From the NCBI RefSeq assembly GCF_008710145.1, contig NZ_VYKL01000005.1, positions 1 to 64,000 of the forward strand: a stretch of DNA of 64,000 nucleotides, written 5' to 3'. A program made the position numbers and the translations under genes. This stretch comes from Niallia endozanthoxylica. GTDB lineage: Bacteria; Bacillota; Bacilli; Bacillales; Cytobacillaceae. This document shows, piece after piece, positions 36,538-45,257 of this stretch (positions are counted from its first letter, which is position 1; each line of letters starts with the position of its first letter). A model generated the notes under the pieces. The model was not told the DNA's origin. It searched no databases and saw only the letters and a list, made by a program, of their open reading frames with translations.

Positions 36538-37806
36538 TTATAGCGGAAAAGCTGGAAGAACTAGTTTAAAAGATGTACCTTTACGGAGTTCACTATTTAC
36601 ATGAATGGTCCCATTCATTCCTTTAATGATACTGTAAGAAACCATCATCCCTAAGCCTGTACCTTTTTCTTTCGTTGTAAAATATGGTTCACCAAGACGA
36701 TTGATTTGTTCTTGTGACATTCCAATACCTTGGTCACAAATATCAATTTTGACTGTATTCTGGAAACCAGACAAGTGAATATGAAGCTTTCCCCCTTTTG
36801 ACGTCATCGATTCAATTCCGTTCTTCATAATATTGATTAAACATTGTTGGAACTTTTTTCTTTCTCCAATCGTCATAAATGGATTGTGCTCTGGACCGTA
36901 TATTGTTTGCTCTATTTCAACGCCGTTCATTGTTGCTAAAGGATTAATGACATTGATCGCTTGTTGTATTTCTTCGTTAATATTAATCTTTTCATTTTTT
37001 TCTACAGCCGGTTTGGCAAAGGTTAAATAATCATTAATGATATCCGTTGCTCGATCTAATTCTTTTAATGCAATATGAACGAATTCTTTGCTTTTTTCCG
37101 GTGAAAGATCTTCAGATAATAATTGCATAAAACCTCTGCTCACTGTTAGTGGATTTCGAACCTCATGTGAAATACTAGCCGCCAAATGGCTAACCATTTG
37201 TAATTTTTCTGCCTTAATCAAGTTTTGCAATATACTAGAATACATACGAATGGCTTCCCATAGGATTGTTGCAATAATTATTCCAATGATATTAATGCTA
37301 TAGTACTCAAAGAGAAACAAGCTTGTTATATGCTCCGAGAAAAAAATAGCTTCCAATACTTGGGATACGGTAATCCCTATGACTAGTATTGTCACTGAAA
37401 GTAAAAGCTTTTGTTTTAAATTCAGTTTTAAATAATATTTTGAAAGGACACAAATGGCAATTCCGATAGTGATAATCGCTGCAGACCCTGTATAAAAACC
37501 CATCCCTCCCAATACGTAACGGATAAGAAGAACAATACTTAATTGTGCCAACCCTAGTTTATAACCGCCATATAGACCACCTAAAATAAATGGAACATAG
37601 CATAAACTCCAAATATTCTCCTCGTCTGAATATACCGGAAATACCATACATAACGCTAAAGAGATAATAGGGAATAAAGCGATTTCCCAACTCTTTACTT
37701 CTTTTGAACGGTAAGCATAGGTAGCAATATACAGGATTTGTAATAAACAGAGAGCTAATAGTATAAATAGAAAATTAATAAGCAATTCTTTTGTAACAAG
37801 ATCCAT
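36538..37806 (-). CDS. KinB-like membrane sensor histidine kinase
   Basis: A 422-residue kinase with a membrane part of six helices (about 8-185, 5TMR-LYT-like) and no large extracellular domain. The phospho-acceptor is H214 in ISHEVRNPLTVSRGF. The ATPase domain has N329 (NIMKNGIESM), D358-Q-G-I-G and KGTGLGM near 381-387. Organisation and sequence resemble sporulation kinase KinB of B. subtilis, which phosphorylates Spo0F in the phosphorelay. No response regulator gene is adjacent, typical of such orphan kinases. B. subtilis kinB is followed by kapB, which is not seen here. Confidence 0.82.
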   Translation of the reverse strand: MDLVTKELLINFLFILLALCLLQILYIATYAYRSKEVKSWEIALFPIISLALCMVFPVYSDEENIWSLCYVPFILGGLYGGYKLGLAQLSIVLLIRYVLGGMGFYTGSAAIITIGIAICVLSKYYLKLNLKQKLLLSVTILVIGITVSQVLEAIFFSEHITSLFLFEYYSINIIGIIIATILWEAIRMYSSILQNLIKAEKLQMVSHLAASISHEVRNPLTVSRGFMQLLSEDLSPEKSKEFVHIALKELDRATDIINDYLTFAKPAVEKNEKININEEIQQAINVINPLATMNGVEIEQTIYGPEHNPFMTIGERKKFQQCLINIMKNGIESMTSKGGKLHIHLSGFQNTVKIDICDQGIGMSQEQINRLGEPYFTTKEKGTGLGMMVSYSIIKGMNGTIHVNSELRKGTSFKLVLPAFPL

Positions 37807-37890
37807 GTTCGCATCGTTTCCTTATGTTTATGAGTAATATGATAATAAAATAAAAGCAGTTTATGATTTTTGAACAATATAATTCCGAAA

Positions 37891-37928
37891 AAATAAAAAA
37901 TGACGTCCTAATGGATGCCATTTTTTAT
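37891..37928 (-). terminator. Intrinsic terminator after ald
   Basis: AAAATGGCATCC and GGACGTCATTTT form a 12-bp stem with one mismatch and a TAAT loop, followed on the minus strand by a long T-rich run. It lies 20 bases downstream of the ald stop codon. Confidence 0.8.
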
Positions 37929-37949
37929 TCTCTTACCTAAGCGCCTTAA

Positions 37950-39083
37950 TTAAATACTAGTTAATTCCTTTTTCAACGCATCTTCAACGTTTGTGTAGCT
38001 ATAACCTAAATCTTTAGCCACTGCTTCATACGTGATTTCTCCTTTTGCTACATTAACACCACTTTTTAACGCTCCATTTTCAGAAATCGCTTTAAATACA
38101 CCTTTATTCGCAATTTGTAAAGCATAAGGAACGGTTACATTCGTTAAAGCGATTGTAGACGTTCTTGGAACGGCTCCAGGCATGTTCGCTACTGCATAGT
38201 GAATCACACCGTGTTTTTCATAGGTTGGATTATCATGTGTAGTAATGTGATCGATTGTTTCTACCACACCACCTTGGTCAATCGCTACATCTACAACAAC
38301 GGAACCTGGTTTCATAGCCTTTATCATTTCTTCTGTTACTAGTTTAGGAGCTTTTGCTCCAGGAATTAATACTGCTCCAATCAACAAATCAGATTCAGCT
38401 ACCGCTTCGGCAATGTTAAATGGATTAGAAATTAACGTTTTAATCTGGTTGCCAAAGATATCATCTAATTGACGTAAGCGCTCTGCACTTAAATCAATAA
38501 TTGTAACATCTGCGCCTAAACCAATGGCCATCTTTGCAGCGTTTGTTCCAACAACACCGCCGCCAATGATCGTCACTTTACCACGGCTCACACCAGGAAC
38601 ACCTGCAAGAAGGATTCCTTTACCGCCATTGGACTTTTGTAAGAATTGAGAGCCAATTTGTGCAGCCATACGACCAGCTACCTCACTCATTGGCGTAAGA
38701 AGTGGAAGAGTGCGGTTAACTGTAACGGTTTCATATGCGATAGCAATAACTCCTTTATCTTTAAGAGCCTGCGCTAAGGCTGGTTCAGCCGCTAAGTGTA
38801 AGTAAGTGAATAAAATTAGCCCTTCACGGAAGTAATCGTACTCGCTTGGAAGAGGTTCTTTTACTTTCATAATCATTTCTGCTTGAGCCCATACATCTGC
38901 AGCATTTTCAATAATGTCTGCTCCAGCATTAGCGTAGTCCTCATTTGTAAAACCACTTCCAACTCCAGCCTCACTTTCAACAATTACTTTATGTCCAGTA
39001 TTTACAAAAGATACTACTCCAGCCGGCGTAAGCGCCACACGGTTTTCGTTATTTTTAATTTCTTTAGGTACTCCAATAATCAT
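37950..39083 (-). CDS. ald: Alanine dehydrogenase
   Basis: A 377-residue NAD-dependent enzyme interconverting L-alanine and pyruvate plus ammonia; in Bacillus it lets cells grow on alanine and is needed for normal sporulation. Catalytic K75 and H96 are in place ([14 protein letters not shown]), the nucleotide motif reads [14 protein letters not shown], and VDVAIDQGG carries the conserved aspartate. AGGAGG precedes the ATG. Its upstream region has the TTAGACA-N3-TGTAAAA dyad centred 31 bp above a TATACT, shared with four other genes of the region. Confidence 0.95.
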   Translation of the reverse strand: MIIGVPKEIKNNENRVALTPAGVVSFVNTGHKVIVESEAGVGSGFTNEDYANAGADIIENAADVWAQAEMIMKVKEPLPSEYDYFREGLILFTYLHLAAEPALAQALKDKGVIAIAYETVTVNRTLPLLTPMSEVAGRMAAQIGSQFLQKSNGGKGILLAGVPGVSRGKVTIIGGGVVGTNAAKMAIGLGADVTIIDLSAERLRQLDDIFGNQIKTLISNPFNIAEAVAESDLLIGAVLIPGAKAPKLVTEEMIKAMKPGSVVVDVAIDQGGVVETIDHITTHDNPTYEKHGVIHYAVANMPGAVPRTSTIALTNVTVPYALQIANKGVFKAISENGALKSGVNVAKGEITYEAVAKDLGYSYTNVEDALKKELTSI

Positions 39084-39120
39084 TTTATTACCTCCTAATT
39101 AAGTAACTTTCTATATCTGA

Positions 39121-39126
39121 AGTATA
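39121..39126 (-). promoter_or_regulatory. -10 element of ald
   Basis: TATACT on the minus strand (39126-39121), five of six matches to TATAAT. There is no good -35, which fits activator dependence. The dyad centre is 31 bp upstream. Confidence 0.55.
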
Positions 39127-39148
39127 CTCATTCGCTTTTTATACATCA

Positions 39149-39165
39149 TTAGACACTCTGTAAAA
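39149..39165 (-). promoter_or_regulatory. Shared dyad operator, ald copy
   Basis: TTAGACA-CTC-TGTAAAA on the plus strand, a 17-bp dyad centred at 39157, preceded by CA. It is one of five matching sites (TTrGACA-N3-TGTnAAA) in the window. The centre is 31 bp upstream of the ald -10. Confidence 0.7.
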
Positions 39166-39231
39166 CACTTACTAGAAGTTAAGCTACATTTTGGTTATTT
39201 ATGTGACAAACCTTTATATTTTTTTAAAGTT

Positions 39232-39416
39232 GGCTCTGTTAAACATAGTTGTTGATTTTCGTTCCAGGCACTTCGCTTTCCTGCGGGCGACCGCCGAGCC
39301 TCCTCGACACTGCGTGTCTGCGGGGTCTCGACTGCCTCGCTTCTCCCGCGGGAGTCTTCGTACCTTCCACTACAATCAACCTGCTAAAAAAACCAATATT
39401 ATGCTTTAACAAAGCT
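39232..39416. repeat. GC-rich ~185-bp dispersed repeat with terminal inverted repeats
   Basis: Bounded by GGCTCTGTTAAA and TTTAACAAAGC (imperfect inverted ends), with an inner pair GTTGATT / AATCAAC. The middle is far more GC-rich than the surroundings (GCGGGCGACCGCCGAGCC, CTCCCGCGGGAG). It contains no convincing ORF. From memory, elements of this design recur many times in Bacillaceae genomes; only one copy is in this window, so the repeat status needs a genome comparison. Confidence 0.65.
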
Positions 39417-39596
39417 TAATAATTAAAAAAACTGCGTGAATAACAGCCCCACTCCCAATAAACAAGCCCGCACCAATTTATAACAGGGTTAATTACCGCC
39501 GTCATCATAGCCTCGTATTTCATATTCAAGCCAAAGGTTGAAAGCGCTGAGAAAGAACATACGATTACGAGCAGTTTGGAAAGTTAAAATCAAAAA
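39417..39596. other. Non-coding stretch, possible decayed coding remnant
   Basis: On the minus strand, a frame of about 35 codons ends ...FNLWLEYEIRGYDDGGN and a stop. It has no start or ribosome-binding site, and I do not recognise it. The stretch may be the relic of a gene removed by insertion of the neighbouring GC-rich repeat. Nothing else is seen here. Confidence 0.3.
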
Positions 39597-39632
39597 ACTA
39601 CTCCCCCCTCAAGAAAGAGGGGGGAGTAGTTA
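39597..39632 (-). terminator. Intrinsic terminator after the NAD(P)H oxidoreductase gene
   Basis: AACTACTCCCCCCTC and GAGGGGGGAGTAGTT form a perfect 15-bp, very GC-rich stem with a six-base loop; on the minus strand a T run follows. It lies 17 bases after the gene. Confidence 0.85.
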
Positions 39633-39649
39633 CGGAAAGAATTGCGGAA

Positions 39650-40183
39650 TCACTCAAAAATATCCCTAGAAAAGATATGATTGACATAGGCCTGCGCGCT
39701 TTCTTTAATTTCTTCATCAATAGCGGTATAGGTTCCGTTAAAAATAAAGGCAGGTAAAAACTTCGTACCTATTAAATTACTCGTTGCTTGGAAAGGTTTT
39801 AACAGCTCACTCATCGAATATTGGTTTCTGCCGCCAGCTTGATATCTTTCTTTTGCACTGCCCGTTGATACAGCTAAAATTAACTCTTTACCATGCAATT
39901 TATCACCTTTTGAACCATATGCCCAATTATGTGTAAGAACCTCATCCAGCCATTTTTTAAGCAGCGGTGGTGAGCTATACCAATAAAATGGGAATTGCCA
40001 AACAATCCGATCATGTTCTTCACATAATCTTTGCTCTCTTTCAACATCAATTCTTTCATCTGGATATTCTTTATATAGTTCATTTATGGTTATATTCGGA
40101 TGCTTCTTTAGTTCTTCCAGCCATGTTCTATTTACAACAGATTCTTCAATATTGGGATGGGCTACAATAACTAAAACTTTCAT
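39650..40183 (-). CDS. NAD(P)H-dependent flavin oxidoreductase (flavodoxin_2 family, YwrO/KefF-like)
   Basis: A 177-residue flavodoxin-fold quinone reductase. It begins MKVLVIVAHPNIEESVVNRTWLEEL, and the FMN/FAD-binding loop and active-site stretch read QFPFYWYSSPPLLKKWLDEVLTHNWAYG. It reduces quinones or similar electrophiles with NAD(P)H. AGGAGGTT... precedes the ATG. It lies at the downstream end of the catabolic region, but is separated by 165 bases and probably transcribed on its own. Confidence 0.85.
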   Translation of the reverse strand: MKVLVIVAHPNIEESVVNRTWLEELKKHPNITINELYKEYPDERIDVEREQRLCEEHDRIVWQFPFYWYSSPPLLKKWLDEVLTHNWAYGSKGDKLHGKELILAVSTGSAKERYQAGGRNQYSMSELLKPFQATSNLIGTKFLPAFIFNGTYTAIDEEIKESAQAYVNHIFSRDIFE

Positions 40184-40350
40184 TTATCTAACCTCCATGA
40201 ATAAATTTTTTACCGTTCATTTTTACATCAAATCACTTTACTCTATATAAATGCATGAAAATGCCCGTATTAGTCATTTATTCTAATACGGGGGTTTATT
40301 TTAAATAGATTACGCTTAATAAAATCCTGATATACAATAATCAATCAACC

Positions 40351-41562
40351 TTAGATAGAGACTTTCACTTCAGAAAATTTATTAAAGTTATTATATAATT
40401 GCGTTCTTGAGTCTTCAATACCAGGCTGAAACTGGATAAGTGCTTTACGTCTCGTTTCCTTCACATTTTCAATCGCTTCTTGAATTTGATGATTCATACG
40501 ATTGGATAACGTCTTCCGTTCGGCTGCAATCGATAAACCTGCTACTTTTCCTTGTGCCATCGCTACCTTTGCACTTTCCACCCCTGTGATGTTGCCTGCA
40601 ACGTATAATCCCTTAAGGTTGGTCTGCATCCTTTCATTATGTAAAGGAATGTGTCCTCCTAACTGAGGAATATGCTTAAAAGAGCAGCCAGCAACTGCCG
40701 CCAGTTCAGACAGTGGTTGTAGACCGCCTGCAATACAGACAAAATCAACAGGTACTACTTTTTCTGTCCCAGGAACAATCTCACCTGTTGCCGTTATATC
40801 TGCTATACGTACACCATCTACTTGAGTATCTCCAAGTATTTCAATTGCAGTTTTCCGAAGTTGAATAGGAATACCCCACATTTTAAATCCATTCTTCGGA
40901 TACAAACGTGCACCAAGTTTTGGGTTTACCAATTTTCCACCAAAACGTATTAACGGCGATGGAGCTAAGTGTGCTAATCGTAAAAGAGATTCCATGTTTT
41001 TCTCCGGGTTAGAAGCATCACCAGAAATAAGACTCGGCTGCGGAAGGATAATTCCTTTAATGTTCACACCGCATAATTGAAGTTCTCTTGCAATCGCTAC
41101 TGATAATACGTTAACACCAATAATCATCCCGTTCTCGCCAGGTTTCACACGATGTACATTTCCCATTACCTGTGCAGCTCCTACAGACATAACACCAGGA
41201 AGAGTCCATCCAGGAATAGGTATAGCAGTCTCGGATGCACCTGTAGCAAGAAGGAGCGATTTAGTCTTGATGATCGATCCCGTCGTATATAAACACCATC
41301 CATTGTCTAACTGCACTAAATCATATACGGATACTCCACATTTAATTGTGACTCCGAGTTGAGTAGCACGTTTAAACAGCTTTTCCGCCTCGGTAATTCC
41401 GTTCACCCATTTACCATCTGGCTCCTCATGCAGCTGTCCCAATAAGCGTCCGCCAGGCTTGACAAATTCATCTATAATAGTTACTTTTAAGCCATTTTCA
41501 GCTGCTGAAATGGCTGCACTTAAACCAGCAGGACCGGCACCGACAATCGCTAAATCAATCAT
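40351..41562 (-). CDS. FAD/NAD(P)-binding amine/hydroxyproline dehydrogenase alpha-type subunit
   Basis: A 403-residue flavoprotein. The dinucleotide motif GAGPAG is at 8-13 and a second nucleotide-binding region is central. The C-terminal part resembles the alpha subunits of HcnB/sarcosine-oxidase-like enzymes. With the two upstream 2Fe-2S genes and the DAO-type gene it forms a heteromeric dehydrogenase, like the D-hydroxyproline dehydrogenases (LhpBEF type) or opine/octopine oxidases. The ATG overlaps the stop of the preceding ferredoxin-like gene (ATGA), indicating tight coupling. The substrate is inferred from the neighbours. Confidence 0.75.
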   Translation of the reverse strand: MIDLAIVGAGPAGLSAAISAAENGLKVTIIDEFVKPGGRLLGQLHEEPDGKWVNGITEAEKLFKRATQLGVTIKCGVSVYDLVQLDNGWCLYTTGSIIKTKSLLLATGASETAIPIPGWTLPGVMSVGAAQVMGNVHRVKPGENGMIIGVNVLSVAIARELQLCGVNIKGIILPQPSLISGDASNPEKNMESLLRLAHLAPSPLIRFGGKLVNPKLGARLYPKNGFKMWGIPIQLRKTAIEILGDTQVDGVRIADITATGEIVPGTEKVVPVDFVCIAGGLQPLSELAAVAGCSFKHIPQLGGHIPLHNERMQTNLKGLYVAGNITGVESAKVAMAQGKVAGLSIAAERKTLSNRMNHQIQEAIENVKETRRKALIQFQPGIEDSRTQLYNNFNKFSEVKVSI

Positions 41563-41894
41563 ACCTTACCTCCTCCTCGTGATGTAGTTGTATGAGACAC
41601 ATTTGATTCAACGATCATATTGTTTTCAACCGGAGTTAAACAAGCACGAACGGAATTTTGTCCATTTACTCTTACCCGGCATTCAAAACAATGACCAATG
41701 TTGCAATAAATTCCCTTTGGTGTACCTCTGTCCTCATGACGACGCAAAGTCCGAACCCCAGAGGCAAGCAAAGCGGAGGCAATGGTATCTCCTTTATATG
41801 CTGTGAATTGCTGTCCTTCAAATACAAACGTAATTTTCTCTCTTTGACCCATATTTCCGAGAACAGGGTGCTGATCAACTCTCATAGAATTCAT
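41559..41894 (-). CDS. [2Fe-2S] ferredoxin-like subunit (HcnA/SoxA-N type)
   Basis: A 111-residue protein with a plant-type [2Fe-2S] site: C64, C69, C72 and C85 in the spacing C-x4-C-x2-C-x12-C (YCNIGHCFEC...RAC). The stretch TASALLASGVRTLRRHEDRGTPKGIYC is typical of the small subunit (Fer2_4) of sarcosine-oxidase-like and hydroxyproline dehydrogenases. It passes electrons between the flavin subunits. It is coupled to the downstream FAD subunit by a four-base overlap and is three bases from the upstream BFD-type gene. Confidence 0.82.
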   Translation of the reverse strand: MNSMRVDQHPVLGNMGQREKITFVFEGQQFTAYKGDTIASALLASGVRTLRRHEDRGTPKGIYCNIGHCFECRVRVNGQNSVRACLTPVENNMIVESNVSHTTTSRGGGKV

Positions 41895-41897
41895 ATG

Positions 41898-42164
41898 TTA
41901 CTGCCCCCCTAATACGCCAAATGAAACGGGTCTAACTGGAGGACGATAGCTAAGTGATACTTCGTTAGAGACAGAAGGTCCACCCAATTGTTCTACTATT
42001 TTATCGATCATACAACGACATGTCCGTCCGCCACATGGCCCCATTCCCGCACGTGTTCTTAATTTTACCTCACGTGCAGAACAATGATACTGCTTAACCG
42101 TTTCTTTAATTTCTTGGATTGTTACTTCTTCACATCTGCATATAACGGTTTGGTCTTCGCTCAT
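41898..42164 (-). CDS. BFD-like [2Fe-2S]-binding subunit
   Basis: An 88-residue protein with the bacterioferritin-associated-ferredoxin motif: C9-x-C11 near the N-terminus (VICRCEEV) and C44-x4-C49 (GPCGGRTCRC). In many amine dehydrogenases this domain is fused to the C-terminus of the FAD subunit; here it is a separate gene. I start at ATG 42164, after GGGGGAG; GTG 42167 immediately precedes it. Its 3' end is three bases from the next gene. Confidence 0.8.
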   Translation of the reverse strand: MSEDQTVICRCEEVTIQEIKETVKQYHCSAREVKLRTRAGMGPCGGRTCRCMIDKIVEQLGGPSVSNEVSLSYRPPVRPVSFGVLGGQ

Positions 42165-42196
42165 CACTTTCTCCCCCTTACTTCTAGAATATATAT

Positions 42197-42991
42197 TTAA
42201 ATAAATCCATAATATGGCTTTTGACTAGTTGCAAAATGAGCCCATCTGATCATGGTAATGAAATCAAATACCGGCAATTTAACCGCTCTCTGTATATCCG
42301 CTGCATATGGAGGCAAATCACTACATTCTAATAGAATCGCTCCAATATCAGGATTTTCATTGACCATCTTTACAGCTGCATCTACAACTTCTTTTCTTAC
42401 CTTTTCATTATCAAAAGATCCTCTGCTCTCAATAATAGCGGAAAATTCAGGTAACCTTCCTAAATCTCTCACTACACAAATACTTGGATCCTCTATCCCA
42501 CAGCTTTTAAAAAGTTCCGGAGTAATTCCGTGTGCATCTGCTGTTAACATACCAATTTTTTGAGTAGGCTTTAACCCGGTTTTAATCCAAGGTACTTGAA
42601 CAACACTTGAAAGATAAACTGGAATATCTACAGCTGCTGCCACCTTATCCTGGAAGTTGCCAAAAAATCCGCAGGCTGCACAGATAGCACGTGCGCCTTC
42701 TGCTTCAAATTCCTTTGCGGCTTTGATAATATCATCCAGTAATGTAGGATCGCCTACATGAATTCTTTCCTGCGTGCAATTAGGTACCACTTTCAGCCTC
42801 ACTGGGAAATCATACGTACTTAAATTTGCCACGTTTCCAGGTAATACTGGGTACCAGCATTCATCCAAATAAAGGATTCCTACAGAATATCCCGCTATAT
42901 ACTGACCTTTTTTCATCGTAATGATAGTGCTTTCATTTTCCTTGCCCAAATATCCATACTCCCGTTCATTCGTCGATACTTTAGAACTCAA
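42197..42991 (-). CDS. Aspartate/glutamate (hydantoin) racemase superfamily protein
   Basis: A 264-residue protein with the two-cysteine layout of the Asp/Glu/hydantoin racemase superfamily: C107 in CAACGFFGNF and C223 in ILLECSDLPPYA. Enzymes of this fold racemise an amino acid or hydantoin alpha carbon, using the two cysteines as acid and base. In this operon it may supply the D-form for the flavin dehydrogenase. The start is TTG 42991, preceded by AAGGAGG. The substrate is unknown; hydroxyproline or another cyclic amino acid is inferred only from context. Confidence 0.75.
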   Translation of the reverse strand: MSSKVSTNEREYGYLGKENESTIITMKKGQYIAGYSVGILYLDECWYPVLPGNVANLSTYDFPVRLKVVPNCTQERIHVGDPTLLDDIIKAAKEFEAEGARAICAACGFFGNFQDKVAAAVDIPVYLSSVVQVPWIKTGLKPTQKIGMLTADAHGITPELFKSCGIEDPSICVVRDLGRLPEFSAIIESRGSFDNEKVRKEVVDAAVKMVNENPDIGAILLECSDLPPYAADIQRAVKLPVFDFITMIRWAHFATSQKPYYGFI

Positions 42992-43060
42992 TGTAAATCC
43001 TCCTTAAAGTTTCAGAGAATACTTTTGTATTCTCTGAAACTAGTTATAATCTTATATTTT

Positions 43061-43972
43061 TTATACTAGTGAATTCACTTCATATCCTAACTTTACTAGC
43101 TGTTCAGCAATCAATGCTTTTAAATCCTCAGTAGGTTGTGTTAAAGGTTTTCTCACTTTGCCGCCTTTGATACCGATCATGTCCATACCTGCTTTTACCG
43201 GACCTGGGTATGGATTGCCTTCCGCTTCCATTAATCCATAAATGCCTGATAGTTTCGCATTCAATTCACGCGCAGCCTCTAAATCACTCTTCTCAACTGC
43301 AAGCTTATATAATGATACAAGCTCTTTAGGAAGCAAATTGACAAGGATTCCAAAAGCGCCTTGCCCGCCAATGGAGAATGTAGGAAGAATGAAGTGTTCC
43401 TCACCCGTAAATACGGTAAAGTTTTCAACATCTCTCGTTAAAGTTAATACCTGACATAGGTGTCCAAAATCTGCAGATTCCTTAACAGATACAATGTTTT
43501 CTTCCTGTGCTAACTCATAAATGAGTTCAGGCGAAAGTTCAACACTTGTTGCTCCCGGATAATTGTAAATCACGATACCAACATTTGATTTTGCAGCGAT
43601 TTCCTTGAAGAATTCACGGATTCCTTCTTCACTTGTTTTATGATAATACGGAGCAAGTACTAGTCCCCATGTTGCACCACATTCTGCAGCAAAATTCGCA
43701 AGTTCAATGGTTTCCTCAGCAGTAACGCAGCCAACACCCGCCATAACAGGTACTCTTCCAGCTGCATATTCGCAACCAGCTTTGATTAAACTTTTACGTT
43801 CCTCTACGGACATCACATGGTATTCTCCAGTTGTGCCTCCTACTAGCAGGCCATGAACTCCATTTTCAATTTGAAAGTCAATTACTTTCTTATAAGATTG
43901 GAAATCAATTGTTTCATCCTCATTGAATGGTGTAATTAATGGTACGAAAATTCCTTTAGGTGCTGTAGTCAT
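43061..43972 (-). CDS. Dihydrodipicolinate synthase (DapA) family lyase/deaminase
   Basis: A 303-residue class I aldolase-type (beta/alpha)8 enzyme. The Schiff-base lysine is K164 (VSVKESADFG), the catalytic tyrosine Y136 (IYNYPG), and the carboxylate-binding loop GGTTGE is at 45-50. In hydroxyproline operons the DapA-family member is 1-pyrroline-4-hydroxy-2-carboxylate deaminase, giving 2-oxoglutarate semialdehyde, which fits the neighbouring aldehyde dehydrogenase. True lysine-pathway DapA is less likely in this context. AGGAGG precedes the ATG. Confidence 0.8.
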   Translation of the reverse strand: MTTAPKGIFVPLITPFNEDETIDFQSYKKVIDFQIENGVHGLLVGGTTGEYHVMSVEERKSLIKAGCEYAAGRVPVMAGVGCVTAEETIELANFAAECGATWGLVLAPYYHKTSEEGIREFFKEIAAKSNVGIVIYNYPGATSVELSPELIYELAQEENIVSVKESADFGHLCQVLTLTRDVENFTVFTGEEHFILPTFSIGGQGAFGILVNLLPKELVSLYKLAVEKSDLEAARELNAKLSGIYGLMEAEGNPYPGPVKAGMDMIGIKGGKVRKPLTQPTEDLKALIAEQLVKLGYEVNSLV

Positions 43973-44021
43973 TATTTATTCCTCCTATTATTAACCGATT
44001 ATTTGTTGGTTTTATTATTTA

Positions 44022-45218
44022 TTAGGCGTGTGCAGCCTGTTTTTTCTTCTTGTATCTAGAAAAATTTAATTTATCAATATTAAAATCTGTTGGTTCACCT
44101 GCAATAAGCTGAGCTACCATTCTTCCGGTGATAGGAGACATACTGATTCCATCTCCTTCATGTCCACTAGCAATATAGTAACCCGGAACTTCTTCTACCT
44201 CTGACACAATTGGAAGATGATCTTCTACCCATGGTCTGACTCCTGCATAAGCTCTTATACAATTAATCTCTTTTAATATTGGTAAAAAGCGTGTGGCTCT
44301 TTCTGCTATGGCATGCATCACTTCAATTTCTGCAGCAATGTCATACCCTTTAAAAGCTCTATGGCCTCCTACTAAATAGTTATGTGCATCAGTAGGTTCA
44401 ATCGTGAAAGCGACATTATGCTTCTCAACTAGTTCACTAACATTTCTTTTAAATTGAATATCTTCGAATTTTGATAGCATATACCCAAATTCATGAACTT
44501 TTTGGTTTACAACCTGTAACGGTGTTTTTTCAGAAATTAATACCATGCCTTTTCTCGGCTTAATCGGAATATGAATGCCGACCATTTCTGCAATTTTTGG
44601 CGACCAAACACCCGCACAATTGACAATCCGCTTTGTTTTAAATGATCCACGGTCGGTTACGACACTTTCTACTCTTCCTTTAGCGTCCAGTTTAATCTCT
44701 TTTACCGTATGATAATCAAAAACTTGTAATCCTAGCTTTTTTCCTTCTTCCACAAACGCATAGCATAGTTTATATGGGTTCATTGACGAATCGACTTCTG
44801 TCCAAATTCCTCCAGCTAAATCATCTGCTAGATAGGGTTCTATCTCTTGTAATTGATTTCTATCGACCATTCGCATATCATAACCATCTTTGGCTTGCTG
44901 TGAAACATAATCTTTAGCAATTTGCAGCTCTTGATCCGTTTCACAAACATATAGACTTCCTCGAGAAGAAAATTCAAAATCAACTGAAAATTCTTTTGCC
45001 AATTGCTTAAAAAGCTGAATACTTGCATAGCCGATTTCTGTATCAATGCCTGGCTTTTTATCACAAATTAAGGCAACTGCGTCACATCTACTTGATGTTC
45101 CTGATGCGACACCGCCTTTTTCAATTAAGGCAACCTCTAAACCTTTTTTCGCTAGGTGATAGGCAACGCTAGAACCGATTACACCAGCACCTATGACAAT
45201 TACATCAAAGCTATTCAT
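44022..45218 (-). CDS. FAD-dependent D-amino-acid oxidase/dehydrogenase family protein (beta-type subunit)
   Basis: A 398-residue DAO-fold flavoprotein. The FAD motif VIGAGVIG is at 8-15, and FTIEPTDAHNYLVGGHRAFKGYD and GHEGDGISMSPITGRMVAQLIAGE are typical of the C-terminal FAD contact. It resembles beta subunits of sarcosine oxidase and D-hydroxyproline dehydrogenases. Together with the 2Fe-2S and alpha-type genes further downstream it would oxidise a D- or N-methyl amino acid. AGGAGGTGC precedes the ATG; the ALDH gene ends 39 bases upstream. Confidence 0.82.
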   Translation of the reverse strand: MNSFDVIVIGAGVIGSSVAYHLAKKGLEVALIEKGGVASGTSSRCDAVALICDKKPGIDTEIGYASIQLFKQLAKEFSVDFEFSSRGSLYVCETDQELQIAKDYVSQQAKDGYDMRMVDRNQLQEIEPYLADDLAGGIWTEVDSSMNPYKLCYAFVEEGKKLGLQVFDYHTVKEIKLDAKGRVESVVTDRGSFKTKRIVNCAGVWSPKIAEMVGIHIPIKPRKGMVLISEKTPLQVVNQKVHEFGYMLSKFEDIQFKRNVSELVEKHNVAFTIEPTDAHNYLVGGHRAFKGYDIAAEIEVMHAIAERATRFLPILKEINCIRAYAGVRPWVEDHLPIVSEVEEVPGYYIASGHEGDGISMSPITGRMVAQLIAGEPTDFNIDKLNFSRYKKKKQAAHA

Positions 45219-45257
45219 ATCTGCACCTCCTCTTGAGTAAAAATCGTTTTTATTACT

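Noticed and set aside
39538..39551. TGAAAGCGCTGAGA as a cre site
   Set aside because: One key mismatch and no promoter or gene start nearby.
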